Positions 1 to 6,648 of a stretch of DNA of 6,994 nucleotides are shown one piece after another. Numbering within the stretch: the first letter of the stretch is position 1; each line of letters starts with the position of its first letter. Source of the stretch: CAYSYY01 sp964576115 [NCBI: uncultured Gemmatimonadota bacterium] (GTDB lineage Bacteria > Blakebacterota > Blakebacteria > Blakebacterales); contig CAZNUA010000098.1 in assembly GCA_964576115.1 (NCBI GenBank), positions 1 to 6,994 of the forward strand. Direction: 5' to 3'. A program made the position numbers and the translations under genes. Below the pieces are notes generated by a model. The model did not search any database. It saw only the letters and a list, made by a program, of their open reading frames with translations, and was not told the origin of the DNA.

Positions 1-404
1 ACGGCGGTCACTTCGCGGCGTCTGGCCCGATTGTCGAAATTGACGATGACAATCTGCTGCCACGTCCCCAGACAGAGTTCACCCTCCACCACCGGCAGAC
101 AGAGACTGGGTTTGAGCAGGGCCGAGCGGATGTGGGAGAAACCGTTCCCATCCCCCCAGCGGGTATTGTGCGCGTAGTCGTCGTTGGCCGGAGCGATGAG
201 GGCGAAGGCCCGCTGCAGATCGAGGAGAGCCCCCGATTCGTATTCGATCGTAGTCACTCCGCAGGTGGAACCGGTCATCCCCACTGTGACCGTGCCCGTG
301 GTGATCTGCGACTCTTCGACCAGCTCCCGCACCCGCTCCGTGAAATCCGCGTGACCGAATTCCTCTTCGAGGTCGACGGTCCAGCGGCGGAATTGGGCAC
401 CCAT
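1..404 (-). CDS. yjbQ: YjbQ/UPF0047 family protein (3' end cut by window edge)
   Basis: The minus-strand reading frame opens at ATG 404-402 and stays open to base 1, giving 134 complete codons. The family is normally about 135-140 residues, so only the last few are missing. The C-terminal half carries the family core: an HN followed by WGDGNG and SH (about residues 79-91, with H79, D85, N87 and H91 as likely active-site or metal residues), then the LGTWQQI block (112-118) and the FDNRARRR tail. In place of the common TINEN-type segment it has TTIEYESG (51-58), a variant I recall from a large subset of the family. AAAGGA lies about 10 bases before the ATG and supports the start. E. coli YjbQ has been reported to have weak thiamine-phosphate synthase activity, but the physiological role of the family is unsettled. 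It is divergent from the small gene at 520 and is cytosolic, with no signal peptide. Family call is firm, function is not. Confidence 0.9.
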   Translation of the reverse strand, partial: MGAQFRRWTVDLEEEFGHADFTERVRELVEESQITTGTVTVGMTGSTCGVTTIEYESGALLDLQRAFALIAPANDDYAHNTRWGDGNGFSHIRSALLKPSLCLPVVEGELCLGTWQQIVIVNFDNRARRREVTA

Positions 405-478
405 GGCAGGTCTGTCCTTTCGTCAGGAGTTCGGTGTTTCCTCTTTTCTGTACGCGTTCTCGCAATCGGGAGTTGTCC

Positions 479-523
479 ATGACTTGTCGCGACGGCCCGC
501 AGGCATTACTCTGTGCTCCATGA
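479..523 (+). CDS. possible 14-codon leader ORF coupled to the next gene
   Basis: A short frame begins at ATG 479 and encodes MTCRDGPQALLCAP, ending at TGA 521-523. That stop overlaps the ATG of the next gene (520-522) as ATGA, the classic arrangement for translational coupling. GGGAG at 468-472 sits 6 bases before this ATG, whereas the downstream gene has no recognisable ribosome binding site of its own. The peptide has no run of a single amino acid of the kind seen in attenuators. It could equally be chance, because frames this short are common. The call rests only on spacing and overlap. Confidence 0.35.
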   Translation: MTCRDGPQALLCAP

Positions 524-828
524 CACGCGAACTTCCTGCATCGCATCCGTTCAAAGTCACGGTTCCCCGTCGGCGCGACCGGTTCACGGGTGAAGGCGTG
601 AAATGGTACGATCGCGCGGTCTGGCTGCGCGGCCGCACCCTCGATATTCCCGCCAACGAGCGAACCCTCTTCCAGACGCGGCTCGACCGGTTCTGGGAAG
701 TTGTGGTGCGCTACGAGAAGAGCGAGGAAACCGGACTCGATCAAGCGGCCCTGGAACGGAGCTTTGCGGACCTCTTCGAACGCTGGCCGGACGCTCTGGG
801 CGAGACAATTCCCCCCGAGCTCAGGTAG
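520..828 (+). CDS. small conserved-looking protein of unknown function, 102 aa
   Basis: I do not recognise this protein. From ATG 520 it is 102 residues, with no signal peptide or membrane segment, so it should be cytosolic. The first 25 residues are basic (PRRRDRF around 16-22). Next come an aromatic stretch (KWYDRAVWLRGRTLDIP, 28-44) and a charged, probably helical C-terminal half (about 47-90) with a regular pattern of Leu, Phe, Arg and Glu, ending in a Pro-rich tail. The same frame is open back to an ATG at 403. That start would overlap the yjbQ start on the other strand and has no ribosome binding site, so I prefer 520. ATG 520 also lacks a clear Shine-Dalgarno sequence, but the stop of a 14-codon frame overlaps it, so coupled translation is possible. 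It ends 36 bases from the end of the convergent ispH gene, with no convincing terminator hairpin in the gap. The composition and codon third positions look like those of neighbouring genes, which supports real coding. Confidence 0.6.
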   Translation: MTRELPASHPFKVTVPRRRDRFTGEGVKWYDRAVWLRGRTLDIPANERTLFQTRLDRFWEVVVRYEKSEETGLDQAALERSFADLFERWPDALGETIPPELR

Positions 829-864
829 TGCCCTTCCGGATACTCCGGGCGAACCGCGGCGGCG

Positions 865-2052
865 TCATACTTCCGGTATCGTGAGCCCTCGCTCGGCAAG
901 CAGGCGTGCGATCGCTTCACCGACCTCCGAATCGGGGGTCGAGGCTCCCGCCGTGATCCCGATCTGCACCGGACCGTCGGGGAGCCAGCCGGCCTGTTCG
1001 ACCGGTTCTTTCTGATCCACCGGTTTGTGACGGATCACGTTGCCCGGTCTGATTCCGGCGGCGGAATCGATATGATAGGTGGTCACCCGGCCAGCCGCGA
1101 TCTGAGCCAGATTATTGGTATTGCTCGAATTGTACCCGCCGATCACCAGAACCAGGTCGAGCGGTCGCGTGAGCAGATCGAGGATCGCGTCCTGGCGCTC
1201 CTGGGTGGCACTGCAGATCGTTTCGAAATTTCTGAACCGGCGTGAGAGTTCGTCACCGCCCCAGCGATCGGCTATGGCGTCGCGCAGGATTCCGGCGATG
1301 TGCAGGGACTCGCTCTTGAGCATGGTGGTCTGATTGGCCAACCCGATCTTTTCGAGGTGGACATCGGGATCGAAACCCGGCGAGAGAGCGAGCCGGAAGC
1401 GTTCGAGGAACGCTTCCCGATCCTGCCCCCAACCCCTGATATAGGCCGCCACTACCGCCGCCTCTTCCCGATCCCGGACGATGAGGTAGTGTCCGCCCTC
1501 CCAGGTCGCCCGGCTGGCGGTGGCCATTGTCTCCTCGTGGTAGAACTTGCCGTGAATGACACTGGTGAAACCGTCGGCGGCGTACTGCCCGACGTTTTTC
1601 CAGACCAGCATCACCGAGCCGCAGGTCGTATCCACCAGTTCGCACCCGATCCGGATCAGGCGTTCCATATCCTCCATCGGGATACCGAAAGCCGGCAGGA
1701 TGACGATGTCGTCGGCTGCAACTTCTTCGTATCCCCGCCCGTCGGCGTGCTGTCCGAAGAGAAAGCCGATCCCCATCTCGCGCAGCCGCTCGTTGACCGA
1801 GGGGTTATGGATGATCTCCCCCACCAGCCAGACCCTGTGGTCGGGATGGCGGCGGCGGGTTTCATAGGCGAAGGCCACGGCCCGGTCCACGCCGTAGCAG
1901 AACCCGAATTCGCGGGCGAGATTGATGGTGACCTCGCCGACCCGCAGCTCGCCACCCCCAGCCACGATGCGATCTACCAGGGGACTGGTGTACGGTTCGT
2001 GACCTGTACGCTCGCGGCCGTTACGGGTCCGCGACGATTTGACGTCCGGCAC
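865..2052 (-). CDS. ispH: 4-hydroxy-3-methylbut-2-enyl diphosphate reductase, long cyanobacterial/plastid-type form
   Basis: IspH (LytB) is the cytosolic iron-sulfur enzyme of the last MEP-pathway step; it reduces HMBPP to isopentenyl and dimethylallyl diphosphate. The 395-residue protein has all three cluster cysteines: C52 in FGFCYGVDRAV, C144 in VDTTCGSVMLVW and C280 in ICSATQERQDAI. Substrate residues are also present: H82 in IIHNPSVNERL, the HEE at 172-174, the T of NQTTMLKSE (240-248), SSNTNN at 309-314 and the Ser of AGAST at 369-372. The length, the N-terminal extension before the first cysteine and ILPAFG at 118-123, where the E. coli form has a conserved His-Gly, mark the long cyanobacterial/chloroplast branch rather than the roughly 315-residue enterobacterial form. 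The position after the second cysteine is Gly, where Pro is usual. Translation starts at GTG: GGAGG lies 6 bases upstream, no other in-frame start exists before the upstream stop (2082-2080), and a start further in would cut the extension. It is divergent from the amidohydrolase operon. Confidence 0.96.
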   Translation of the reverse strand: MPDVKSSRTRNGRERTGHEPYTSPLVDRIVAGGGELRVGEVTINLAREFGFCYGVDRAVAFAYETRRRHPDHRVWLVGEIIHNPSVNERLREMGIGFLFGQHADGRGYEEVAADDIVILPAFGIPMEDMERLIRIGCELVDTTCGSVMLVWKNVGQYAADGFTSVIHGKFYHEETMATASRATWEGGHYLIVRDREEAAVVAAYIRGWGQDREAFLERFRLALSPGFDPDVHLEKIGLANQTTMLKSESLHIAGILRDAIADRWGGDELSRRFRNFETICSATQERQDAILDLLTRPLDLVLVIGGYNSSNTNNLAQIAAGRVTTYHIDSAAGIRPGNVIRHKPVDQKEPVEQAGWLPDGPVQIGITAGASTPDSEVGEAIARLLAERGLTIPEV

Positions 2053-2058
2053 TCCTGA

Positions 2059-2063
2059 CCTCC
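2059..2063 (-). promoter_or_regulatory. ribosome binding site of ispH
   Basis: Read on the minus strand this is GGAGG, 6 bases before the GTG codon at 2052-2050. It decides the start. A second AGGAG touches the GTG itself and is too close to serve. The in-frame codons between the upstream stop and this GTG include no other start codon. Confidence 0.7.
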
Positions 2064-2148
2064 CCGGCCCTCTCCGGCTTCACCCCCGCTCCCGAACCGG
2101 CACCGCCTCTTCACACCCGCCCGGCCGTTCCCGGAGTTCAACCGGGGG

Positions 2149-2192
2149 CGGTTGCCGGTTCCGTACGCTGAATATAGCACGGGAACCGACCG
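2149..2192. repeat. interrupted dyad in the divergent promoter region
   Basis: CGGTTCC at 2156-2162 is matched by its exact reverse complement GGAACCG at 2182-2188. The pairing continues outward as CGGT (2149-2152) with ACCG (2189-2192) after a 3-base bulge on the left side, so 11 pairs flank a 19-base centre. The centre contains GCTGAATATAGC, itself a near-palindrome with the only AT-rich hexamers of the region. It may be an operator for a dimeric regulator between ispH and the amidohydrolase operon, or an RNA hairpin in an ispH leader. AATATA here (TATATT on the minus strand) could be an ispH -10 element, but no good -35 partner is visible. Confidence 0.4.
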
Positions 2193-2212
2193 CGGCGAGG
2201 CAGGAGTGTCGT

Positions 2213-2221
2213 GGGGGGGGG
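2213..2221. repeat. run of nine G just upstream of the operon promoter
   Basis: Nine consecutive G occupy 2213-2221, ending 3 bases before the TTGACA box at 2225. It is a plausible slippage tract, but because it lies upstream of the -35 box rather than in the 17-base spacer, a length change would not alter promoter spacing. It could change the distance to a bound activator, or it may have no role. Confidence 0.6.
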
Positions 2222-2224
2222 AAG

Positions 2225-2253
2225 TTGACAGTACCCCGAACGGCATCTACGCT
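2225..2253 (+). promoter_or_regulatory. sigma-70-type promoter of the amidohydrolase operon
   Basis: TTGACA at 2225-2230 matches the -35 consensus at all six bases. TACGCT at 2248-2253 follows after exactly 17 bases; it keeps the three most conserved -10 positions (T, A and final T). Transcription would begin near 2260 and leave a 5' leader of about 40 bases before the ATG at 2300. It is the only such match seen in the intergenic region. Confidence 0.65.
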
Positions 2254-2285
2254 CATCGGGCTCGCCCCCCGCTACACACTGTTGC

Positions 2286-2291
2286 AGGAGG
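2286..2291 (+). promoter_or_regulatory. ribosome binding site deciding the start of the first amidohydrolase gene
   Basis: AGGAGG lies 8 bases before ATG 2300. This fixes the start there, although the reading frame is open upstream to about 2039. The extra 87 codons would cross the promoter and delay the signal peptide, so they are not coding. Confidence 0.85.
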
Positions 2292-2299
2292 ATATTCTC

Positions 2300-3973
2300 A
2301 TGCCCAGACCCGCTGTCCGGCGGGATCGGCCGCTCCTGTGTCGGGTCGGACCTCCGGCGGTCCTGCTCCTGATGCTCGGGTGCCTGCTTCCGCCCCTTCC
2401 CGCAGCGGCCCAACCCGATCCCGGTGTCTATGCCGTTACGGGGGCACGCCTCGTAACTCTGTCCGGGGCACCGATCGAACGGGGCACCATCGTTCTCCGT
2501 GACGGTCTCATCGAGGCTCTCGGAACCGATCTGGAACCGCCTCCCGATGCGCTGACCGTCGATGGTGACGGCCTGACCGTCTACCCCGGTTTCATCGACG
2601 CCTTCTCCCAGGCCGGAATCGTTCTGCCCGAGGGACGGGAATACGCCGGCAATCTCGCCGATCGTCCCGCTTCGGAGCATTTTGATCCCGGGGCCCGGAA
2701 TCTCGAAGACTATCTGAAGCAGGGTTTCACCACCGCCCTGCTGGTGCGGGACGACGCCGTCTTCGGCGGTGGAGCCGTGCTGATGAACCTGATCGGCGAA
2801 GACGTCTCGAGCATGACGGTCAAAGCTCCGGTGGTGCAGACCCTGGGCTATGCCATGCAGCGCGACTATCCCGGCACGCTGATGGCGGTGGTGGCTTACC
2901 AGCGACAGACCCTGATCGATGCCGCCTACCAAGACCTGCTCCTGAACCGCTACCGGCGCGAACCGCGGGGGATGGTGCGTCCGCCGGTCGACCGGGCGCT
3001 CGAGGCGCTGATCCCGGTCGCCACCGGGCGGGCTCCCCTGCTCGTCATCGTGCAGAGCGAGAACGATCTGAAGCGCCTGCGCGATCTGGGCCGCGACTAC
3101 GGCGTGCAGTACTGGATCGCCGGGGCCCAGGAGGCCTGGCGGGTACCCGAACTGATTCGTTCCGCTGGCGCGCCGGTCATCGTCTCCCTCGATTTTCCCC
3201 CGATCGAGAGTGTGACCGGGTACTGGTACGATCGGGCCTTCCGCCACCTCGAGGAGGCCGAATCGGAAGCTTTCGACGACCGCGACGAAGCCGCCGTACA
3301 CGGCAATGCCGCCGCGGTCGCGACCCTGGGGGTGCCGCTGGCCCTGGGCACCGGCGGCATGAGAGATCCCGATTCCTTTCTCGAGAACCTGCGCCTCGCG
3401 ATTTCCGCCGGCCTGCCGGCTGCAACCGCGCTCGATGCCCTGACTCGCACCCCGGCCCGCCTGTTCGGTGTCGAAGCCGTACTTGGTAGTCTCGAACCGG
3501 GCAAGATCGCCAATCTGACGATCACCGGCGGCGGGGACATCTTCAGCGATTCCGAGGCGTATATCGCCCACGTCTTCGTCGACGGCCGGAAGCGGAGTTT
3601 CGAGAAACCGCGGCCGCGCGCGAGCGGCCCCGCAGCCGCAGGACCCGCCGGCGAGTGGGATCTCGAGATCAACGCCGAGGGCATGACCATCGAGATGACA
3701 CTGACTCTCGAACTCGAGGGCACCGATGTAACAGCCGTCATCGTCCAGGAAGGCGAGGAGATGCACCTGAGCGGGACCTTCAGCGAAGGCGAGCTCTCCC
3801 TGCAGGGAACGATTCCCGACGAGAGCGCGGCACCGATCACGCTGACCGCCACCATCGAGGGCAACGAGATGCGGGGCAGCCTCGGCGTGGCCGGCATGGG
3901 GACCTTCACCCTGACCGGCACGAAGAAACCCGGCTCCATCCCGTCGGGGGAAGGAGGGTCAAAGGATGACTGA
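2300..3973 (+). CDS. exported amidohydrolase-fold protein lacking the metal ligands, with C-terminal beta-rich domain
   Basis: This is a 557-residue protein. A signal peptide (basic RR near residues 7-10, hydrophobic 19-33, likely cleavage after AAA at 35-37) sends it to the periplasm; LGC at 26-28 is a poor lipobox. The amidohydrolase superfamily layout follows: an N-terminal beta part (YAVTGARLVTLSG, 44-56), the LTVYPGFIDAF strand (92-102), the barrel, and the returning C-terminal part with LGSLEPGKIANL (395-406). Aligned by eye with the next gene, every metal ligand has been replaced. The HxH pair is F102 and Q104, the strand-5 His is about V251, the strand-6 His about G275 and the strand-8 Asp is G352 (GTGG). 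It is therefore probably not a metal-dependent hydrolase; a structural, binding or partner role is inferred. Residues 450-541 form an extra domain of alternating beta strands (GEWDLEI to FTLTGT), absent from the two paralogues, which I recall as a tail on other exported proteins without known function. It overlaps the next gene by 8 bases and heads the operon. Confidence 0.85.
   Translation: MPRPAVRRDRPLLCRVGPPAVLLLMLGCLLPPLPAAAQPDPGVYAVTGARLVTLSGAPIERGTIVLRDGLIEALGTDLEPPPDALTVDGDGLTVYPGFIDAFSQAGIVLPEGREYAGNLADRPASEHFDPGARNLEDYLKQGFTTALLVRDDAVFGGGAVLMNLIGEDVSSMTVKAPVVQTLGYAMQRDYPGTLMAVVAYQRQTLIDAAYQDLLLNRYRREPRGMVRPPVDRALEALIPVATGRAPLLVIVQSENDLKRLRDLGRDYGVQYWIAGAQEAWRVPELIRSAGAPVIVSLDFPPIESVTGYWYDRAFRHLEEAESEAFDDRDEAAVHGNAAAVATLGVPLALGTGGMRDPDSFLENLRLAISAGLPAATALDALTRTPARLFGVEAVLGSLEPGKIANLTITGGGDIFSDSEAYIAHVFVDGRKRSFEKPRPRASGPAAAGPAGEWDLEINAEGMTIEMTLTLELEGTDVTAVIVQEGEEMHLSGTFSEGELSLQGTIPDESAAPITLTATIEGNEMRGSLGVAGMGTFTLTGTKKPGSIPSGEGGSKDD
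3952..3957 (+). promoter_or_regulatory. ribosome binding site of the middle amidohydrolase gene, inside the end of the first
   Basis: AGGAGG within the last codons of the first gene lies 8 bases before ATG 3966. The two genes overlap as ATGACTGA (3966-3973), so the second is probably made in step with the first by translational coupling. Confidence 0.75.
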
Positions 3974-5306
3974 CCAGAGAATGCGAACCGGCCCTGCTCT
4001 TGTTCTCGGCCTGGTCGCGACACTCCTCATCTGTGCGGGAACGTCGACCGTCCGGGCCCAGGACCTGCTCATCAGGGGCGGAACGGTCCTGACCGTGACC
4101 GGGGGCGATCTGCCCGATACCGACCTGCTGATCCGGGCCGGGACAATCGAGGCGATCGGTTCGGGGCTCGAGGCCCCGCCCGGGGTAGAGGTCATTGACG
4201 CCCGTGGGCTCTTCGTCTGCCCCGGCATCCTGGACGATCACTCCCACATGGGTATCGACCGCGGCATCAACGAGGGCTCCCGTTCAGTCACGCCCGAAGT
4301 GAGCATCACCGACGTGATCCGGCACGACGATCCCTCTTTCGTGACCGCGCTGGCCGGCGGGGTGACCACCATCCAGACCCTGCACGGCTCGGCCAACTCG
4401 ATCGGCGGCGAGTGCGAGACGCTCAAACTCAAGTGGGGCCGACCGTGGGAGGAACTGGTGATCGCCGACGCCCCGCGCACGCTCAAGTTCGCGCTGGGAG
4501 AAAACGTGCGGCAGTCGCGTAGCGATAATCCCACCCGCTATCCCCGCAGCCGGTCGGGAGTAGCCGAAGTGATGCGCGAATCCTTCACCCGGGCCCGCAA
4601 CTACATGGCCGCCTGGGAGCGCTATGAGGCCGAACGCACCGCCTACGAGCGAACCCCGCGGCGCCAGCGCTCCGCTCTGGCTCCCCTGCCCCCCCGGCGC
4701 GATCTGCAGCTCGAGATCCTGGCCGGGGTGCTCAAGGGGGAGGTCATCATCCGCTGCCATGCCTACCGGGCCGACGAAATGTGCATGATGATGGAGGTCT
4801 GCAACGAGTTCGGCATTCCGGGCGGGGTTTTCGAACACGCTCTGGACGGGTACAAGATCGCTCCGGAACTGGCCCGCAACGGCTGGGCCGTGAGTGTCTT
4901 CGCCGACTCCTGGGCCTACAAGATCGAGGCCTATGACGCCAATCCTTACAAGATGGTGATTTATTACGAAGAGGGCGTACGTACCGCAATCAACTCCGAT
5001 TCGGCCGAGCGGGTCCGCCGGCTGTACCAGGAGGCGGCCCGGGCCTGCCGCTTCGGCGGCGTGCCCGAGAACGAGGCCCTGAAGATGATCACCATCAATC
5101 CGGCCGCCAACCTGGGTATCGACCACCGGGTCGGCAGCCTCGAAGTCGGCAAGGACGGCGATGTCTCTATTTTCACCGCCCATCCGATACAGACCGAGGC
5201 GCGCTGCGAGATGACGATCATCGAAGGGGTGGTCTACTTCGATCGCAGCCAGATCGATACCCTCGCCACCTGGCCCCCGGACGGGGGCGGTGAGGGCTCA
5301 CGCTGA
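3966..5306 (+). CDS. exported metal-dependent amidohydrolase, apparently catalytically intact
   Basis: A 446-residue member of the amidohydrolase superfamily, in the periplasmic branch related to imidazolonepropionase-like hydrolases. A signal peptide spans about 1-31 (hydrophobic 11-25, cleavage after VRA). The superfamily ligands are all visible: HSH at 92-94 in PGILDDHSH, H265 in RCHAYRADE, H291 in FEHALDGYK and D345 in NSDS. K154 or K156 in LKLKWG may be the lysine position, which I cannot settle by eye. Further family signatures are SANSIGGE (142-149), FADSWAYKIEAYDA (312-325), the ALKMITINPAANLGID stretch (371-386) and GSLEVGKDGDVSIF (390-403). Residues 183-246 are an arginine-rich, probably helical insert in the barrel. 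The reaction should be hydrolysis of an amide, cyclic amide or similar bond, but substrate cannot be inferred. It overlaps the gene before by 8 bases and is followed 27 bases later by the third paralogue, so all three are probably one transcript and meet in the periplasm. Confidence 0.92.
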   Translation: MTDQRMRTGPALVLGLVATLLICAGTSTVRAQDLLIRGGTVLTVTGGDLPDTDLLIRAGTIEAIGSGLEAPPGVEVIDARGLFVCPGILDDHSHMGIDRGINEGSRSVTPEVSITDVIRHDDPSFVTALAGGVTTIQTLHGSANSIGGECETLKLKWGRPWEELVIADAPRTLKFALGENVRQSRSDNPTRYPRSRSGVAEVMRESFTRARNYMAAWERYEAERTAYERTPRRQRSALAPLPPRRDLQLEILAGVLKGEVIIRCHAYRADEMCMMMEVCNEFGIPGGVFEHALDGYKIAPELARNGWAVSVFADSWAYKIEAYDANPYKMVIYYEEGVRTAINSDSAERVRRLYQEAARACRFGGVPENEALKMITINPAANLGIDHRVGSLEVGKDGDVSIFTAHPIQTEARCEMTIIEGVVYFDRSQIDTLATWPPDGGGEGSR

Positions 5307-5333
5307 ACCCCGGAAAGGAAAGGAGACGTGACC

Positions 5334-6611
5334 ATGTCAAAGAACTGGACACGCCGGACCGCCGGGGCCCTGGTGCTCGCGGCGACCATCATCGCGCTCT
5401 GCCCACGAGTGCAGGCGCAGCAGAACGACTGGGCGGTGACCGGAGGCACGGTGGTGACCGTGACCGGCGCCGTCATCGAAAACGGCACCGTCCTGATAGA
5501 GGACGGCATCATTACCGCCGTGGGACGTGAGGTGACGATCCCCGCCGGAGTGGAGCGGTTCGATGCCCGAGGTCTGTTCGTCTATCCCGGCCTGATCGAC
5601 GCCGGTACCGGAGTCGGTCTGTCGGAGGCCGGCGGCATGGACGGAGCGGTCGACAATTTCGAACTGGGATCCTACAACCCGCAGGTCGAGGCCTACATCG
5701 CCGTCCATCAGGCAAGCGAGATCCTGGGCGTGCAACGGGTCGGCGGTTTCACCAGTGTAGTGACCGGCCTGCACGGCAACGGCGCTCCGATCCCCGGCTG
5801 GGACAGCCTCATCAATCTCTGGGGCTGGACGCCGCAGGCCATGACCGTCGAGCAACGGATCGGCCTGCGCGTCAACTGGCCGGGGGGAAGCCGGCGGGGC
5901 GGTCCGAGCGGAGCCGTGGAGGCTCTGCGGACCTGGTTCGAACAGGCCCGGGCCTACGCCGAACGGGAAGCGATGTTCGCCGCGGGCCAGCTGGCCTGCT
6001 TCGATTATGACCAGAAACTCGAGGGTCTGGCGCCGGCGGCGACCGGCGATTATCCGGTCATCTTCGAAGCGGCTACCGAAGAAGCGATCGAAGGGGCCGT
6101 CGCCTTCGCCGAGGAACTCGGTCTGGAGTACATCATCCGCGGGGGCCGCGACGCCTGGAAAATGTGCGATTTCCTGATCGAGCACTGCGTCCCGCTCATT
6201 TTCCAGGGCATCCAGGCCACTCCGGCCCGCGACGAACCCTACGACGTGCACTACGCCACCCCGGCCCGGCTGCACGCCGCGGGGCTGGAGTTCGCGATCT
6301 CTTCGGGTTCTTCCTCGGATGTCTTCACCCTGACCTACCAGGCCGGGATCGCGGTCTCCTTCGGTCTACCGAAAGAGGAAGCCCTGAAGGCGCTGACCAT
6401 TTACCCGGCCCGGATTCTGGGGGTCGACGACCGGCTGGGCAGTATCGAGAGGGGCAAGATCGCCAACCTCGTCATCGCCACCGGCAATCCCGTGGATTAC
6501 ACGAGCCAGATCCGCCAGCTCTTCATCCGCGGCGAGAAAGTCCCGTGGGACGACAAGTTCAACCGGCTCTACCGCCTGTACCGGGGCCGACCGGGAGAAA
6601 TCACACCTTGA
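5334..6611 (+). CDS. exported amidohydrolase-fold protein lacking the metal ligands
   Basis: This 425-residue protein has a signal peptide (RR at 7-8, hydrophobic 11-23, cleavage after VQA 26-28). It keeps the amidohydrolase outline: AVTGGTVVTVTG (34-45), LFVYPGLIDAG (81-91), a barrel, then EEALKALTIYPARILGVDDRLGSIERGKIANLVI in the C-terminal part (about 348-381). The catalytic set is gone. Where the middle paralogue has HSH this one has G91, T92, G93; the strand-5 His is replaced in IFEAATEE (243-250); the strand-6 His falls on about G270 in IIRGGRDAW; and the strand-8 Asp is G325 in SSGSSS. From memory, related proteins with GLIDA followed by GLSE instead of the HxH occur in other phyla, so the loss is probably old rather than recent decay: the frame is intact and hydrophobic core motifs persist. 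ATG 5334 is preferred over GTG 5328 because AGGAG (5321-5325) is 8 bases from the ATG and only 2 from the GTG. No terminator hairpin with a T run was seen after the stop. Confidence 0.86.
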   Translation: MSKNWTRRTAGALVLAATIIALCPRVQAQQNDWAVTGGTVVTVTGAVIENGTVLIEDGIITAVGREVTIPAGVERFDARGLFVYPGLIDAGTGVGLSEAGGMDGAVDNFELGSYNPQVEAYIAVHQASEILGVQRVGGFTSVVTGLHGNGAPIPGWDSLINLWGWTPQAMTVEQRIGLRVNWPGGSRRGGPSGAVEALRTWFEQARAYAEREAMFAAGQLACFDYDQKLEGLAPAATGDYPVIFEAATEEAIEGAVAFAEELGLEYIIRGGRDAWKMCDFLIEHCVPLIFQGIQATPARDEPYDVHYATPARLHAAGLEFAISSGSSSDVFTLTYQAGIAVSFGLPKEEALKALTIYPARILGVDDRLGSIERGKIANLVIATGNPVDYTSQIRQLFIRGEKVPWDDKFNRLYRLYRGRPGEITP

Positions 6612-6648
6612 GGGACACTTGTGTTACCGGTCGGCACGGGTGTAAGCT

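Noticed and set aside
79-744. Minus-strand frame spanning yjbQ and the small gene
   Set aside because: It is out of frame with the YjbQ motifs and antisense to the 102-residue gene; translation is Arg/Gly-rich without recognisable domains.
829-880. Possible shared terminator between the convergent small gene and ispH
   Set aside because: Only a 4-pair stem (ATAC/GTAT) is visible, with no T run on either strand.
1300-2058. Plus-strand open frame of 252 codons opposite ispH
   Set aside because: Entirely antisense to ispH, whose cluster cysteines and substrate motifs prove the minus-strand frame.
2039-2299. In-frame 87-codon extension upstream of the first amidohydrolase gene
   Set aside because: It would cross the promoter and leader, has no ribosome binding site, and would bury the signal peptide; AGGAGG with correct spacing supports ATG 2300.
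2138-3766. Long minus-strand open frame (542 codons) opposite the first amidohydrolase gene
   Set aside because: It is antisense to a clearly coding gene, and its protein is a His/Gly/Asp-rich product with no recognisable domain, as expected of a shadow frame in GC-rich DNA.
4284-5183. Minus-strand open frame of 299 codons opposite the middle amidohydrolase gene
   Set aside because: Shadow of the intact enzyme gene; no motifs and no ribosome binding site noted.
5337-6275. Minus-strand open frame of 312 codons opposite the third amidohydrolase gene
   Set aside because: Shadow frame with low-complexity Gly/Asp/Arg-rich translation.
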